Of a DNA stretch of 64,000 nucleotides, positions 1-11,289 are shown in pieces. The stretch is from assembly GCF_003576645.1 (NCBI RefSeq), contig NC_044923.1, positions 17,324,022 to 17,388,021 of the forward strand, given 5' to 3'. Source of the stretch: Ipomoea triloba. Lineage: Eukaryota; Streptophyta; Magnoliopsida; Solanales; Convolvulaceae. How positions within the stretch are numbered: position 1 is the first letter of the stretch; each line of letters begins with the position of its first letter. The translations under genes were made by a program, and so were the position numbers. Under the pieces are notes generated by a model. That model was given only the letters and a program-made list of their open reading frames with translations, did no database searches and was not told the DNA's origin.

Positions 1-389
1 TGCCATATGTCTTTGCATCCAATTGATGTTCAAATTTTGGAAGCTTGGTTGAAACATAAAATATCGTGATACGCTTTCTTGATATGACCATTCCATGCAT
101 TGTATGGTGAGTACACTAACTGTCATGTGACGATTGTTTTTGAGTCACAATTTCAAATTGCTCTCTTTTGTTTTATGGCAATGTGAACCATCATAAAAGA
201 GCATTTGTTATTTTGCTCTTGATGGTAACAATTATTTGCTATAGGCCATAAATGTTAAGATTTATCTCACATCTTATAAATGAAATTATAGTCTAAATTA
301 TGACCACTCCATACATTCTAGAAGGTGAAAATTCATATCCCTAATTATAGGATAACACTAGAACAATTTATATGACTCAAATGTAAAAA
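1..389. other. Spacer, no gene recognised
   Basis: AT-rich sequence with no convincing reading frame. It lies directly upstream of a decayed copia pol relic and may be an even more decayed part of the same element, but I could not align it to a pol domain. Confidence 0.3.
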
Positions 390-1075
390 TTGACTTGGTA
401 TTAATTCAAACATCTTGAAGATGTTTTATATTGATAAGTATCATTTACTTATCACACTAATCGTTATCCAATATCTTGAAGTAGATAAGGAACCATTTAG
501 ACTCAAAGAGGATATGAAGTTATTTTGAGACCAAAAGTCCATTACTTCATTGTAGTTGAAGCATCAATTTAGGACCAAAAATTTCATAATAGCACCAGGC
601 TTGATATATTATCTCCGGTGAAATTGCTAGCAATATTTAGTGTTGCTCCTACAATGAAATATTGGAATAGTGTTTAACACATCCTCCGGTATCTTTGAGT
701 TACAACAGATTTTGCATTTATGCAAGAAACCAATATATGATTTTGGTGGGCTACTTGGGTACTTTCTATTTTGTTTGATCTCCTTGATGCCAAGTCCCAC
801 ACTGGTTATGCAATGTTTTTACCCTCAATGTCCTATATGAGGACAATAATAAAACTTGTGTTGCACAAATGGTAAATGAGTAATTGATTATGTTTAAAAA
901 TATTTGACAAAGCATATATAGTGTACGCCAAAATTCAACCCACATGAGTTCTAAAAAAGTCACGAGATTATTACTATACAAAATGTTCACTCTAGTGACG
1001 ATCTAAAAGATTGTACCATATCCATTTTCTATACTTATTTTGAAACAATGTTTTTATTATATTAGAACTTGTAAG
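390..1075 (+). pseudogene. Decayed Ty1/copia pol relic (end of reverse transcriptase and RNase H)
   Basis: There is no open frame, but translation with frame changes shows the order of a copia pol C-terminal half: the stretch between RT and RNase H around 400-600, a segment resembling the conserved region before RNase H at 600-700, an RNase H-like part at 700-830, and a YEDN-type motif (tatgaggacaat at about 833) before the 3' portion. Many stops and indels interrupt every frame, so it cannot be functional. No LTR, primer site or target duplication was found around it. This is a very old insertion compared with the elements at 41661-62121. The assignment rests on my reading of motif order, not on an alignment. 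Confidence 0.6.
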
Positions 1076-1400
1076 AGCAACCATACTAGTGCATTTTTGT
1101 TGGTTTTTTTGTGGAGTCTAGGGTGAGATGGAGGTGAGAGAAGAAGGTGAGAGAAGCAACTTTCAACTCCTGCAATGTATGATTTTTTGTGGGCCCCAAG
1201 GAGAGAGAAAGAAGAGAGGAATATACTGATTTCATGCGCGTCTCGCGCACTTAGCATGCCCAAAGGGCGCGTATACACCTTATATTTCTCGACGCCTAAC
1301 AATGCGGTTTTTTTTTCCTTTTTCTTCTATTTTCTCTTGCCCCCTCTCTCCTATATAACTTCTAAAAAACAGTGCAAAAAACACACTAATATTAATGCTC
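1075..1400. mobile_element. MITE-like element, GAGCA-terminus family
   Basis: The ends are imperfect inverted repeats: GAGCAACCATACTAGTG at the left and, on the other strand, GAGCATTAATATTAGTG at the right. The interior has purine-rich gagagaag tracts, a tgtgggccc block and a gcgcg-rich block, shared with the related elements at 14200-14598, 25376-26430 and 34990-35980. It encodes nothing. Confidence 0.5.
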
Positions 1401-2281
1401 TAAGCTTTGAAAATTGTTATCTTCGGGGGAGTGGCATTTACTTGTATCAATCCTGGACATTGGATCTTGAAGACCAAGAACTGTACTCTTTTTCCTTTGG
1501 TTGAGTGTTGATATGATTTTCTTAATTAAAAGTTTTTTAACCAGGCAGCTAGTGCAATTCAACACAAGAATATATACATACATCATGCACTCTTTTCCTG
1601 ATCACTAAGTTTTTATTTCCATTGAATTTTTAACGAGGAAGGCAAGTGTTGTAAATAAAAGTATATTATGATCGGTCACAAATATGTATGGATAGTAGGT
1701 CGGATCGTTGAATCATCTACTTGTTGAGCTCGGGAAAATGTGGGGTCCTAAGCTAACAATAGTTATGTAGAAATGCAAAGTCCCCCACGTGTGGCCTATC
1801 GGCAAGCACTCGTTGAATTGTAGGCACCTATTTGGGTGAGACAGCTGACTTGAAGATTTAAGGTTGCTCCCTACACAATGCCAATGATCGATTTCTTAAC
1901 CTTAGGTTAAGGATGGATGAGTCTCTTCCCACTCAACCAGACCCCCAGGTTAGACTTGTAGTTATACTGAAACTCTATATGTCATTTACTTATTGGATTG
2001 AATGATGAATAATAAATGATTGATGATTTTCTCTGTATTTCTTATCCCTTTCTTTATTTTACCCTATAATATTATGTTTATTGTTTTCATGAAATGGGGA
2101 CGATACAACTATTCACTCGAGGATATGAGGATATGTCTGGTTTTATAACACAACTTATTTTGAAAAACTAGGGGAAGTAAAATTTCAAAATAAGCTAATA
2201 TTTAAGCTCAATGATTTTTACTAAATAGAACTTATAACTTATTATTGATAACTTAAAATAAGTTATAAGTTTTAAAATAAA
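1401..2281. other. Spacer, no gene recognised
   Basis: AT-rich DNA without a supported reading frame or RNA. It ends at the T (A on the plus strand) bordering the candidate Helitron terminus. Confidence 0.3.
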
Positions 2282-3119
2282 CTAGTATTTTCGCCCGTGC
2301 GATGCATGGAATGAATTTGTTATAATATATTAAAAATATTTGGATTGATATATAATTATTTATATTAGAACATCAAATATTATATAGTGCAATTGAAGAT
2401 ATGTTTTGGATAATTTATGTTTTTTGATGTTATTATTGCTTGAGTTTTGAGCAAATAATTGCTTAAATTAATAGATAATGTGTAGATCTACGCATGCGGT
2501 GTTGTAACTTTGGAAATTTTATATATCATTATTTAAGATTTTTATAAATTGGGCAAATGTACTTGTTCTCTAGCAACTCCGTTATAAGAATCAATTCTTA
2601 TCTTAAATCATTTGTATGGAACATATGTTTTTTGTCTAGATATATAACAATTTTGTCATTTTGTATTAAAAAAAAAAACATGAGTTAATTAGTGAATTTT
2701 TTAGTTTTTCCTTCCTTTACAGTTTCCCTTAAGAAAACACGAGTTAATTAATCCATATGTTAAGCATTTAATTAGTCCAGTCAAACTAAGAAGAACTGAA
2801 ACTCAAATAAATATTATTTGTGGTAAATCGAAAACAGAACAACCAAGGCTATCATGCCTTGGGTTCAATCTTAGGCTTTTTCAAATTCTTTGAAGATGAT
2901 GAACAATTCATGTTTATTCTCTTCAAAGATTACTGCTCAGGAGTGGTTTCATCAACGGAGATGACTTCTGGATTTGTCGAATATGTAGCTTCCAGTGGTG
3001 TTATGCACTGGTCGAAAAATAACTATTAAAAAATCAAGGCTAAAAAAATTTTATTGCATGAGGTAGAACAAAATTGTAATTAAAAATTACTTGGTTGCTA
3101 TCCACACCTCCGGGAGCCT

Positions 3120-4094
3120 TCAACACTCAAAATCCTTGAGTTTAAACATGTCTTTGGGAAAATCAGAATCATCTTGATCCGTAACGCTAATCAAAGTGTC
3201 ATTATTCGTTTTCATAATGTACTTTTGTTCGTACGACTTAAACCTCATGCGAGAGGTGTTTGCACAACAAAATTGTGAATATTATAGATTTTCGTTTTCT
3301 TCAAGAGTTTGTTGAATTGTTTGACAAATTCTTTAGAAATTTGTAAATGAATACAAATTCCCTGAGAGAATCACCCATAAATATTAATATTAATTAATAA
3401 ATAAATATTATAAATTTTATATCCTTTTCTATCATGAATATACTAAAAAATAGTAATAATTCATTATGTGATTATATTCTGTGGATAACAAATTCATTAT
3501 GTGATTATATCCTATGATGTATATTGAAGTTTGATTGGCTAATATACAACATACAACATAAAGCAAAAATTCAGTATTCTAAAATAAACCATTTAACCAA
3601 TATACTATGAGTATGAGTCTAAATTATAGTATAAGTCTAAAATATAGTATTAATCCCAATATTAATAAATAAATAATATAAATTTTATATTCTATGAGTA
3701 ACAAATTCATTTTGTGATTATATTTTGTGGATAACAAATCCATTATGTGATTAAATTTTGTGATGTATATTGAAGTATGATTGTCTAACATACAACATAA
3801 ATTCAGTATTCAGAAATAAAACATTCAACCGATATAGTATGAGTATGAGTCTAAATTATAGTATGAGTTTTAATTATAGTATTAATCCAATAACACAAAA
3901 ATTCAATGCTGTAAAAAAAAGTGTATAAATGCAATATATACCTTGGAGTCATAGAATAAGCATGTCAGTGTTTGTTGGTTGATGGCAACACGTTGATATT
4001 CCTTGGACAAATAAAAACGCATCAACCAGAGCCTTATAGAGATTTTCCTTGTCCAGATGGATAGGTCGGAAGCCGAGACGTAATTTGACTCCAT
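3120..4094 (-). pseudogene. RPA-like (DUF223-like) single-strand DNA-binding protein gene, two exons, frameshifted
   Basis: Exon 1 runs from the ATG at 4094 to 3942 (51 codons) and ends CCAAG|GTATAT. Exon 2 begins at 3361 after TTCTCTCAG, in the same phase. The joined reading passes from LTCLFYDSK into GICIHLQISKEFVKQF and then KIYNIHNFVVQ, which is the order seen in the OB-fold of DUF223/RPA70-like proteins. Near 3255 one base is missing or extra: the frame hits TGA, while the neighbouring frame carries on with FKSYEQKYIMKTNN and FPKDMFKLKDF to a stop at 3120. Such proteins bind single-stranded DNA and occur both as host RPA paralogues and as Helitron cargo; the surrounding Helitron ends favour cargo. 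A further stretch at 2830-3020 may be remains of a later exon. Family assignment is from motif memory, not a search. Confidence 0.5.
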
Positions 4095-4139
4095 TACTAA
4101 GCAATAAAGAGAAAGATGAGAAATTGCAGAGAACAATAG

Positions 4140-5250
4140 AAAATATATAATGATAGAATATTAGTCAATTAGTGATCTTTTTATATATTCCGCCTATTAG
4201 TAATATCAGATTCATTTTCAGCCAATTATTCTTTTTTTTTTCAATCAATTAAAATATCAGATGCAGTAATATTTTTACCTAATTTCCGTTCCATTTTTAA
4301 TTGATGTTGTAGAATATTATTATTGAAATATTTCCATTCCTTTTTTAATTTACCTTTAATATTGTTTAAAATATGTTTTTACTATTGATGGTGTAGAATA
4401 TTGTTATTGAAATATTTCTGTTCCTTTTTTTTTTAATTAAAATGCAATGATCTGACCATTTCCTTTTTCATTTTAGTCAATTATTGATATTTTTTATTTG
4501 CAGACAATTATTAATATTCATTTTCTTTTATATATTCAGTCAATTAGTAATATCAGATTCATTTTCAGTCGATTATTCTTTTTTTATTTTCAGTCAATTA
4601 GAATAATAGATGCACTGATATTTTTACCTAATTTCCGTTCTATTTTTAATTAATGATGTAGAATATTATTATTGAAATATTTTCATTCTATTTTTAATTT
4701 ACCTTTACTATTGTTTAAAATTTAAAATATGCCTTTACTATTGATGAGGTAGACTATTATTATTGAAATATTTCCTTTCCATTTTTAATTTACTTTTACT
4801 ATTGATGATGTAGAATATTATTACTATTGAAATATTTCCATTTCATTTTTAATTTTCGTTCTATTGTTTAAAATTGTGAAAGATTTACGATTTAATTGTG
4901 ATTTGATTTATTCTACTTTGTAATATTATTGTGAAAAATTATAATACAATGATTTGACCATTTCTTTTCTATTTTAATTAATTATGGATATCTTTTTTTT
5001 TTATTTCCAGTCAATTATTAATATTCATTTCATTTTTCATGACATAATTGCCATTCTCTTTTCTATTTTTAATTTTCAATCAATTATTAATATTCATCTC
5101 CTTTTCTAATTTATCTAATTTCCATTCCATTTTTAATTGATGATGTAAATATTATTGTGAAATATTTCCGTTCTATTTTTAATTTACCTTTACTATTTAC
5201 TATTGTTTGGGCGGGAAATCAAGTAAATAGGATTTTATTTTTAATTATAG
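4140..5250. repeat. Degenerate repeats of about 100 bp, AT-rich
   Basis: The phrases gtagaatattattattgaaat and atttttaatttacctttact recur about six times with variable spacing, mixed with cagtcaatta-type phrases. This looks like a decayed minisatellite within the Helitron candidate. Confidence 0.5.
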
Positions 5251-5257
5251 CTTAGTA

Positions 5258-5316
<59 letters not shown>
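5258..5316. repeat. (GT)n(AT)n microsatellite
   Basis: About nine GT units run directly into about twenty AT units. Confidence 0.95.
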
Positions 5317-5323
<7 letters not shown>

Positions 5324-5785
5324 ATTCCGTTTCATGGTAAGTTAATTATGTTTCCTTTTCTATTTTTTCTTTTTTACTGCTAATATTATTAGTATTAATC
5401 AATAAATTATGGACCCTTTTTTATTTCATTTTCTATTGTTTCCTCAATAAATTTTCATTTTCTATTGTTTGGACAAAAGTGGTTGGACGGGAAAGCATGA
5501 AATGGAAATTTTGTTAGGATTTTCCTTTTTATTAGTAACCTTATTATTATTAGTCTGTTTCTTGTTAAGTTAATTCCATTTTGTTTTTATTTTTTCTCGT
5601 TAGTTAATTTTGTTTCTTTTTTCATTTTTCATTTTTACTGCTAACATTATTAATATTAATCATTGAATTATGGATCATTTTTTATTTTCCTTTTGTATTG
5701 TTTGCTAAATATTTTTTTTTTCTTTTTAAATTGTTTTGGCTGAAGTGTTTGTGCGGGAATAAACGAAATGAGGATTTTGTTTTTA

Positions 5786-5850
5786 ATAATATTATAGATT
5801 ATAGATTATAGATTATAGATTATAGATATAGATTAGTAGCCAGCCATCAA

Positions 5851-5930
<80 letters not shown>

Positions 5931-5931
5931 N

Positions 5932-5993
<62 letters not shown>
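5786..5993. repeat. ATTATAG heptamer repeat followed by a long (AT)n tract with an N
   Basis: About four copies of attatag (5786-5830) precede about 140 bp of pure AT (5852-5993). One N at 5931 marks an unresolved length, so the true tract length is unknown. Confidence 0.95.
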
Positions 5994-5996
<3 letters not shown>

Positions 5997-6157
5997 TAAT
6001 TTGTCTTATGCTGTAGTACAGTTAGGTAAAATGCATGTTGTGAAATTGATCAGAACAAAGGCATAAATTGATCTACGTACATATTGACATTTAGCATTCC
6101 TTATGAATATTGAATTACTATCTCTTACATACAAAGAGTCATCTAGGGAATTGAATT

Positions 6158-7088
6158 ATTATCTCTTACGTTTGCAGACACTGCAATCTGTATACCAAAG
6201 AGAGATCATTCCCGCAATAGTCTTCATTTGTTTTCCCGAATTACAGGAGCATCCATAGATGGAGAAGATAAATTTTCCCGAATTACAGGAGCATCCATAG
6301 ATGGAGAAGATAAAGATTGCTCTAAAGGAGGAGCATCCATAGATGGAGAAGATAAAGATTGCTCTAAAGGTTAATCATCAATAGATGGAGAAGATAAAGA
6401 TTGCTCTAAAGGTTAATCATCATAAAGTAAATCAGGAATAAGGAATAAAGATTCTAAACATAGTTACGTTTCCATTGTATATGATTTTTTGATTATAAGG
6501 CACTTTTATTACCATTTAAAATATGATTTTTTGATTATAAGGCACTTTTATTACCATTTAAATACTCTTTATTAAATATTTTATCACTTTTATTACCATT
6601 TAAATACTCTTTATTAAATATTTTATGTAGTATTAATTATCATTATAATGATTATTTTGAAAATATTTTATTTATTGCAAATATTAATATTTTGAAAAAT
6701 TTGCTTATATTCATTAACTAATTTTTTTNTTATCTCTTACGTTTGCAGACACTGCAATCTGTATACCAAAGAGAGATCATTCCCGCAATAGTCTTCATTT
6801 GTTTTCCCGAATTACAGGAGCATCCATAGATGGAGAAGATAAAGATTGCTCTAAAGGTTAATCATCATAAAGTAAATCAGGAATAAGGAATAAAGATTCT
6901 AAACATAGTTACGTTTCCATTGTATATGATTTTTTGATTATAAGGCACTTTTATTACCATTTAAATACTCTTTATTAAATATTTTATGTAGTATTAATTA
7001 TCATTATAATGATTATTTTGAAAATATTTTATTTATTGCAAATATTAATATTTTGAAAAATTTGCTTATATTCATTAACTAATTTTTT
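6158..7088. repeat. Near-identical overlapping copies around an N at 6729
   Basis: The block starting ttatctcttacgtttgcaga at about 6154 starts again at 6730, and the left copy stops at the N with attaactaattttttt, the same phrase found at 7072-7088. The left copy has extra internal repeats (gagcatccatagatggagaa three to four times, and a doubled ttaccattta block). The layout suggests two unmerged contig ends or haplotypes rather than a biological tandem. A third, more diverged copy lies at 7320-7440. Confidence 0.8.
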
Positions 7089-7722
7089 TTAAATTATAAA
7101 GATAATTTTACTACTATTTAAATACTATATAATTACTTAATTTCTTATTTTCCATTATTAACTTAATTAGAATTATTTCCTTATATTACTTAATTCCTTA
7201 ATTTCATTATTAGCTTAATTATAATTAATTCCTTAATTTGTATAATAATTAAAATATTTTAATTATTGCAAATATTGATATTTTGAAAGATTTGCTTATA
7301 TTCATTAACTAAAAAAAAGATTTAATATAGTTTGTAGAGACTGCAATCTGTATACCATGGAGAGATCCTTCCCGCAATAGTCTTCATTTGTTTTTTCCAA
7401 ATTAAAGGAGCATCCGTAGATGGAGAAGATGAAGATTGCTCTAAACACATACAAATATTTGATAAAGTCATGAGTCAAATAACAATTATTCATAAATACT
7501 ATAGAAATTATTTTTGAGGGATTTTAGAAAGATGGTGCACATAAACACTTACGAAAATGATTACTTTTGGAGAAAAAGTATTTTGGTGAACATGAATACT
7601 TACCCTAGAAATCAAAATTCACTGCGCCGAAACACTCATAGTTGATAATCCTTGTTTGCTAGTTCTTTTCTTCCTTTTGGCGAGAAAAGGGAAAAAATTA
7701 TGGGGAAAGATGGAGAATTTTT

Positions 7723-7814
7723 TTGCAACAATGGAAGAAGATGGGAGAATACATACTCGGAGGATGAAGAATGTGTTTGCAACAATGGAAGAAGATGGGA
7801 GAATATATACTCGG
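7723..7814 (+). repeat. 54-bp direct repeat, two units
   Basis: The phrase ttgcaacaatggaagaagat with its continuation to tactcgg occurs at 7723 and 7777. A 66-codon frame across it is explained by the repeat and shows no domain. Confidence 0.7.
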
Positions 7815-8001
7815 ATTAAGATTATGTTATGGAAAGAAGTGCATAATGATTACTAACGAAGAGGATATAATGGGATTATGATGAAATTAGGGAAAGAAAT
7901 GTGTAGTATTGTAAGATATATATTTATTTATATAATAATTATTTCCATATGAAAGTACGTAACTGTCAATTTCACAATTACATATAGGCATAATAGGATA
8001 A

Positions 8002-8004
<3 letters not shown>

Positions 8005-8060
<56 letters not shown>
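8005..8060. repeat. (AT)n microsatellite
   Basis: A continuous AT run of about 55 bp. Confidence 0.95.
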
Positions 8061-8062
<2 letters not shown>

Positions 8063-8226
8063 GATTGACATTATCAAAAATTGTAACAATCAAAACTACA
8101 TTCTTATCTCATTAATAGTATTCTATCATAATAATTACCATAATTACTAATAACCTATTATAATCAATTATAATTAATATTATTCTATCATTAATATTAT
8201 TCTATAATAATAATGAATATTCTTAA

Positions 8227-8228
<2 letters not shown>

Positions 8229-8262
<34 letters not shown>
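8229..8262. repeat. (ATT)n microsatellite
   Basis: About eleven ATT units just inside the proposed Helitron 5' end. Confidence 0.95.
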
Positions 8263-8264
<2 letters not shown>

Positions 8265-8340
8265 ATTACCATATTACTAAAATACCCCTACGTTTGGGCG
8301 GGAAAATTCTAGAGGATAATTTTTTTATATATAGTATAGA

Positions 8341-8498
8341 TTCTACCAAACAAGTCACTCCCATGTGGAATGGAGTGGGTTCGAGCCTCAGTGGAGGCAT
8401 CTGTTGACTCTTTGTGCTTCAGTAGGTTGAGAAAATAGCTATGATGAACAGATACTACATTGTAATGGAGTTAATAGAACTCAAAAAAAAAAAAAAAA
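8341..8498 (+). mobile_element. SINE-like element with B box and poly(A) tail
   Basis: A tRNA-type B box, GGTTCGAGCCT, lies at 8378-8388. The body ends with ggagttaatagaactc and a 16-base A run. The same body (cagtggaggc, then a ctttatgcttca-like block, then gagttaatag plus A-rich tail) recurs at 32983-33127, which supports a dispersed SINE family. The A box is poorly preserved. It directly adjoins the proposed Helitron terminus. Confidence 0.5.
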
Positions 8499-8623
8499 GC
8501 TTAAGCCTTTAATATTTTTTTTTTTTTTTTAAAAGAGAAAAAAAAAAGAGTAAAATTTATGGAAGAAGATATGGTTTCCAAAAGGGTCATCATATCAATA
8601 AATATAGAAACATATGTTAATTA

Positions 8624-8629
<6 letters not shown>

Positions 8630-8672
<43 letters not shown>
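8630..8672. repeat. (TA)n microsatellite
   Basis: A TA run of about 42 bp. Confidence 0.95.
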
Positions 8673-8675
<3 letters not shown>

Positions 8676-8708
8676 TGTTACATGTAACGAGTAGATATTA
8701 TTCCTACT

Positions 8709-8927
8709 GAGACTCAAACTCATGACCTCCCATTTGAGAGAGTTACTTCATGCCGCATGATCATAAAGTTTTGGCAAAGTAATGTTAATTATTCCATAAC
8801 AAACCTGATTGGCACCCGTCCTTTGGCTCTTTCTTTTAGCCGTTCACAAGTCTCTTTCACAAGAATAAATATATTTCCTTCTCTGCTCATTCATTTACAA
8901 CAATGCAAAATCAATTATCAAATAAAG

Positions 8928-8977
<50 letters not shown>

Positions 8978-9256
8978 AGCTTGNAGACTCAAACTCATGA
9001 CCTCCCATTTGAGAGAGTTACTTCATGCCGCATGATCATAAAGTTTTGGCAAAGTAATGTTAATTATTCCATAACAAACCTGATTGGCACCCGTCCTTTG
9101 GCTCTTTCTTTTAGCCGTTCACAAGTCTCTTTCACAAGAATAAATATATTTCCTTCTCTGCTCATTCATTTACAACAATGCAAAATCAATTATCAAATAA
9201 AGTTCTTTTAAAAAAAAAAAAAAAAAAAAGAAAAAGAAAGAAAAAAAAACCAGCTT
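8709..9256. repeat. Duplicated ~270-bp block joined at an N (8984)
   Basis: The sequence at 8709-8983 repeats at 8985-9256. Both copies start agactcaaactcatgacc and end ccagcttg, and they differ visibly only in the length and purity of the poly(A) tract. The N stands exactly between them, so this is most simply an unmerged contig overlap caused by the homopolymer. Read on the minus strand, the start of each copy carries a SINE-like B box, GAGTTTGAGTCTC. Confidence 0.8.
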
Positions 9257-9519
9257 GCACATTAATTAACAATTTTAAAGTCAAGCAGAACGTGTTAGTA
9301 CAATTGAAGACTTGAAGTTGTACCGCACAAACATCTCTAGGCCGCATAGTACAATTCTAACACAAATCATATCCGTTTATTTATTTGGTTTACTAATTCC
9401 TTCCGAAATTAAAGTTTTATGGAGATTCCCTCGATGCTGCTAATTTATACGAAGTAATAATTTTTCTTTTTAAAAAAAAATACATACTTTCCAAGATTAG
9501 GTCAGACTAATCATAGCTT

Positions 9520-9900
9520 GGTCCATAGTATAACAACTCGCCTTCCGTTCTCTGTCCCAAGATCACTTTTCAATCAGTCATTCGTCTTACTGTGGGTATC
9601 ACGAGTACAAACCACCCCCTACTCCAACCTTTTAGCAGAGTGACAAGTAAAACACACGGTTATTGTTCGACGATGTACATTTGTTAAACGTCTATTAACT
9701 TTAACTACACAGTTTTTACTCTTGTACTGTTGAGACTCGTGACTCTGATACCATGTTTAAAATCAAGCGCTTATTAATACGCCAAAAGCTATAGCTAGTA
9801 GTAAAGGTACAACTTTATTTATTTATACCACCACATTTTCAAGAGATAAGATGTTAAACTTAGCCCTTCATCGACCTCTCCTAAGATTGTTTGGACGTCT
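9520..9900 (-). mobile_element. LTR-retroelement relic with initiator-Met primer site
   Basis: On the minus strand, TGGTATCAGAGTC (revcomp of 9740-9752) follows a sequence ending TTTTAAACA, which is the normal LTR end/primer-site arrangement for initiator-Met tRNA priming. The LTR-like stretch 9753-9900 (gcgcttattaatacgcc, agctatagctagtag, caactttattta) recurs in diverged form at 29405-29630. No coding region is attached, so it is a TRIM-like or solo remnant. Confidence 0.4.
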
Positions 9901-10188
9901 CTCAATCAGCCATATATGCAAATAGATCAATTGTTGCTTTTTCTTTATATACACACAATAACGACACATATAATAGAGTGATTTTAATTAGGGAATGGAT
10001 GCAATAGACTTATATCATAATAAATTATGTAATATATATTAATTATTAGTAAGACTAAGATAATTGTAGAAATTGAATAGTCAAAGTCAAAACATCCCCG
10101 GGGCAGCCTATGATAATAGAGTGGGCGAGTGGGGTTTTTATAAAGAAAGGGTTTAAAAGGTCAGAGCACACTAATGCCCTCTTAACAC

Positions 10189-10198
10189 TATATATAAG
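10189..10198 (+). promoter_or_regulatory. TATA box of the arabinogalactan-peptide gene
   Basis: TATATATAAG lies about 115 bp upstream of the ATG at 10311, leaving room for a 5' leader of roughly 85-90 bases that contains an A run. Confidence 0.7.
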
Positions 10199-10310
10199 AG
10201 GGCTACTGCTCCATTGATTTCCAAGCAAAAATTCTTCCCCAACAAATAGCCAATTTTGAAGAAAAAAAAAACATTTAAGTCGAGATCAAAACCTAGTTGC
10301 ACTGAGAAAA

Positions 10311-10526
10311 ATGGCTCATCGATTCTCAATCGCCATTTTCATTGCTTGTTTTGTGATCGCGGTGGCCAGCGTGGTTGTAGCCCATGAAGGCCATCACCAT
10401 GGCCCTTCACCTTCCCCTTCTTCTACAAAAGACCCCTCAAGTGCCATTATTGCTTCTCTGCCATCAACAATGGCTGCCCTCTTTGCCTTTGTGTTTTCCT
10501 TTCTTGTGATTAGGGGTAGAGTTTGA
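10311..10526 (+). CDS. Arabinogalactan peptide-like, GPI-anchored cell-surface protein (71 aa)
   Basis: A short secreted proteoglycan backbone of the plant cell surface. Residues 1-24 form a hydrophobic signal peptide ending VVVA. The predicted mature part is tiny: HEGHHHGPSPSPSS and a few residues beyond, with SP/PSP positions suited to proline hydroxylation and arabinogalactan attachment. The C-terminal half (ASLPSTMAALFAFVFSFLVI) is a hydrophobic tail typical of a GPI-anchor signal after a small-residue cleavage region near SSA. Length fits the AG-peptide class (about 60-75 aa). The His-rich HEGHHH start of the mature peptide is notable. The gene has a single exon, ATG start in a clear leader, TATA box upstream and two poly(A) signals downstream. 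Exact subclass is not decided. Confidence 0.85.
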   Translation: MAHRFSIAIFIACFVIAVASVVVAHEGHHHGPSPSPSSTKDPSSAIIASLPSTMAALFAFVFSFLVIRGRV

Positions 10527-10661
10527 GCCCTCCACCTCTTATTGAGCAAGAATTATGTTTGCTTTGATTATGTTGTCTTCTTCAATCCTCTTTGCATGTT
10601 GGTTGTTGATCTATATATGTATTATTTCACCATATTGAATTGGGGCTGTTTTTATGATTAC

Positions 10662-10712
10662 AATAAAAAGTTCACTTTGATTTGTAAGTTATGGTTGTTT
10701 AATTATAATAAA
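10662..10712 (+). terminator. Poly(A) signals for the arabinogalactan-peptide gene
   Basis: AATAAA occurs at 10662-10667 and again at 10707-10712, about 135-185 bp after the stop codon, in AT-rich 3' UTR-like sequence. Confidence 0.55.
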
Positions 10713-10724
10713 ATTTCACTTTGA

Positions 10725-11289
10725 TTATTAATGTATGATTTGTCATCCTCATTCTCTAACCATGTTATCTTTATCTGTAGACAAAAACTTATGTTATATC
10801 GTCTCACGGGTTTCAATTCTTGATAGGGGTTGAATTTTTTATTAATGAGGTCACAGCTCAGGCCCATTAATCAAATATCCCACCCGCCTCAAGGATTGAG
10901 ACTCGTGAGATAATCTCACACTTATCCTTATCTGTATGCTTATTTTCTCTTCATGTATATTATATTGTTCTTGGAATTCAACTTCATTTCATATTCTTAT
11001 GAGTTTGGGTATAGTTATTATCTTATTTGTAAATGTTTAGTCTTGTTTATTTAGTGGATTGTATTTGATTGTAGTTCTGAAATAGAAACATTATAATTAG
11101 GCGTGTTGTTATAAATTTTCTTTTTTCATTTGGTGATGGAAAGAAGAAAGGCAAAGGATGATCTTGTAGCTAGCTAATTGATTTGGTTGAGTTTAATTTG
11201 TGCCCATTTCTTGAGGGTCAGGACTTTGTCCCCCTTTCGTTGTTTGCTTTTTTTGTATTTTACTATTTAAAAAAATGTAAATTTCTATA
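10725..11289. other. Spacer, no gene recognised
   Basis: Intergenic DNA downstream of the arabinogalactan-peptide gene, up to the A that borders the second Helitron candidate. Confidence 0.3.

Larger units (their letters stand above)
2282..8340 (-). mobile_element. Candidate Helitron (minus orientation) with RPA-like gene relic
   Basis: On the minus strand the 3' end reads ...GCATCGCACGGG then CGAAAATACTAG, ending in CTAG at 2285-2282 and followed by T, as Helitrons do. The candidate 5' end is TCTATACTATATATA starting at 8340, preceded by A, so the termini fit A|TC...CTAG|T with no target duplication. An inverted copy of about 110 bp of the 3' end occurs at 13925-14035. Inside lies a broken RPA-like gene (3120-4094), an accessory gene type known in plant Helitrons. 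No Rep/helicase frame is visible. The 5' boundary is less certain because several similar motifs occur inside (near 5220, 5500 and 5780), so nested copies are possible. Confidence 0.45.

Noticed and set aside
2820..3029. 69-codon plus-strand frame
   Set aside because: It lies in the Helitron candidate opposite a possible extra RPA-like exon and shows no recognisable domain in either reading.
8341..8400. Functional tRNA gene
   Set aside because: Only the B box is good; there is no cloverleaf or acceptor stem, and the poly(A)-tailed body fits a SINE.
10542..10724. Second small gene after the arabinogalactan-peptide gene
   Set aside because: The frame starts in the 3' UTR, contains the poly(A) signal region and has no domain.
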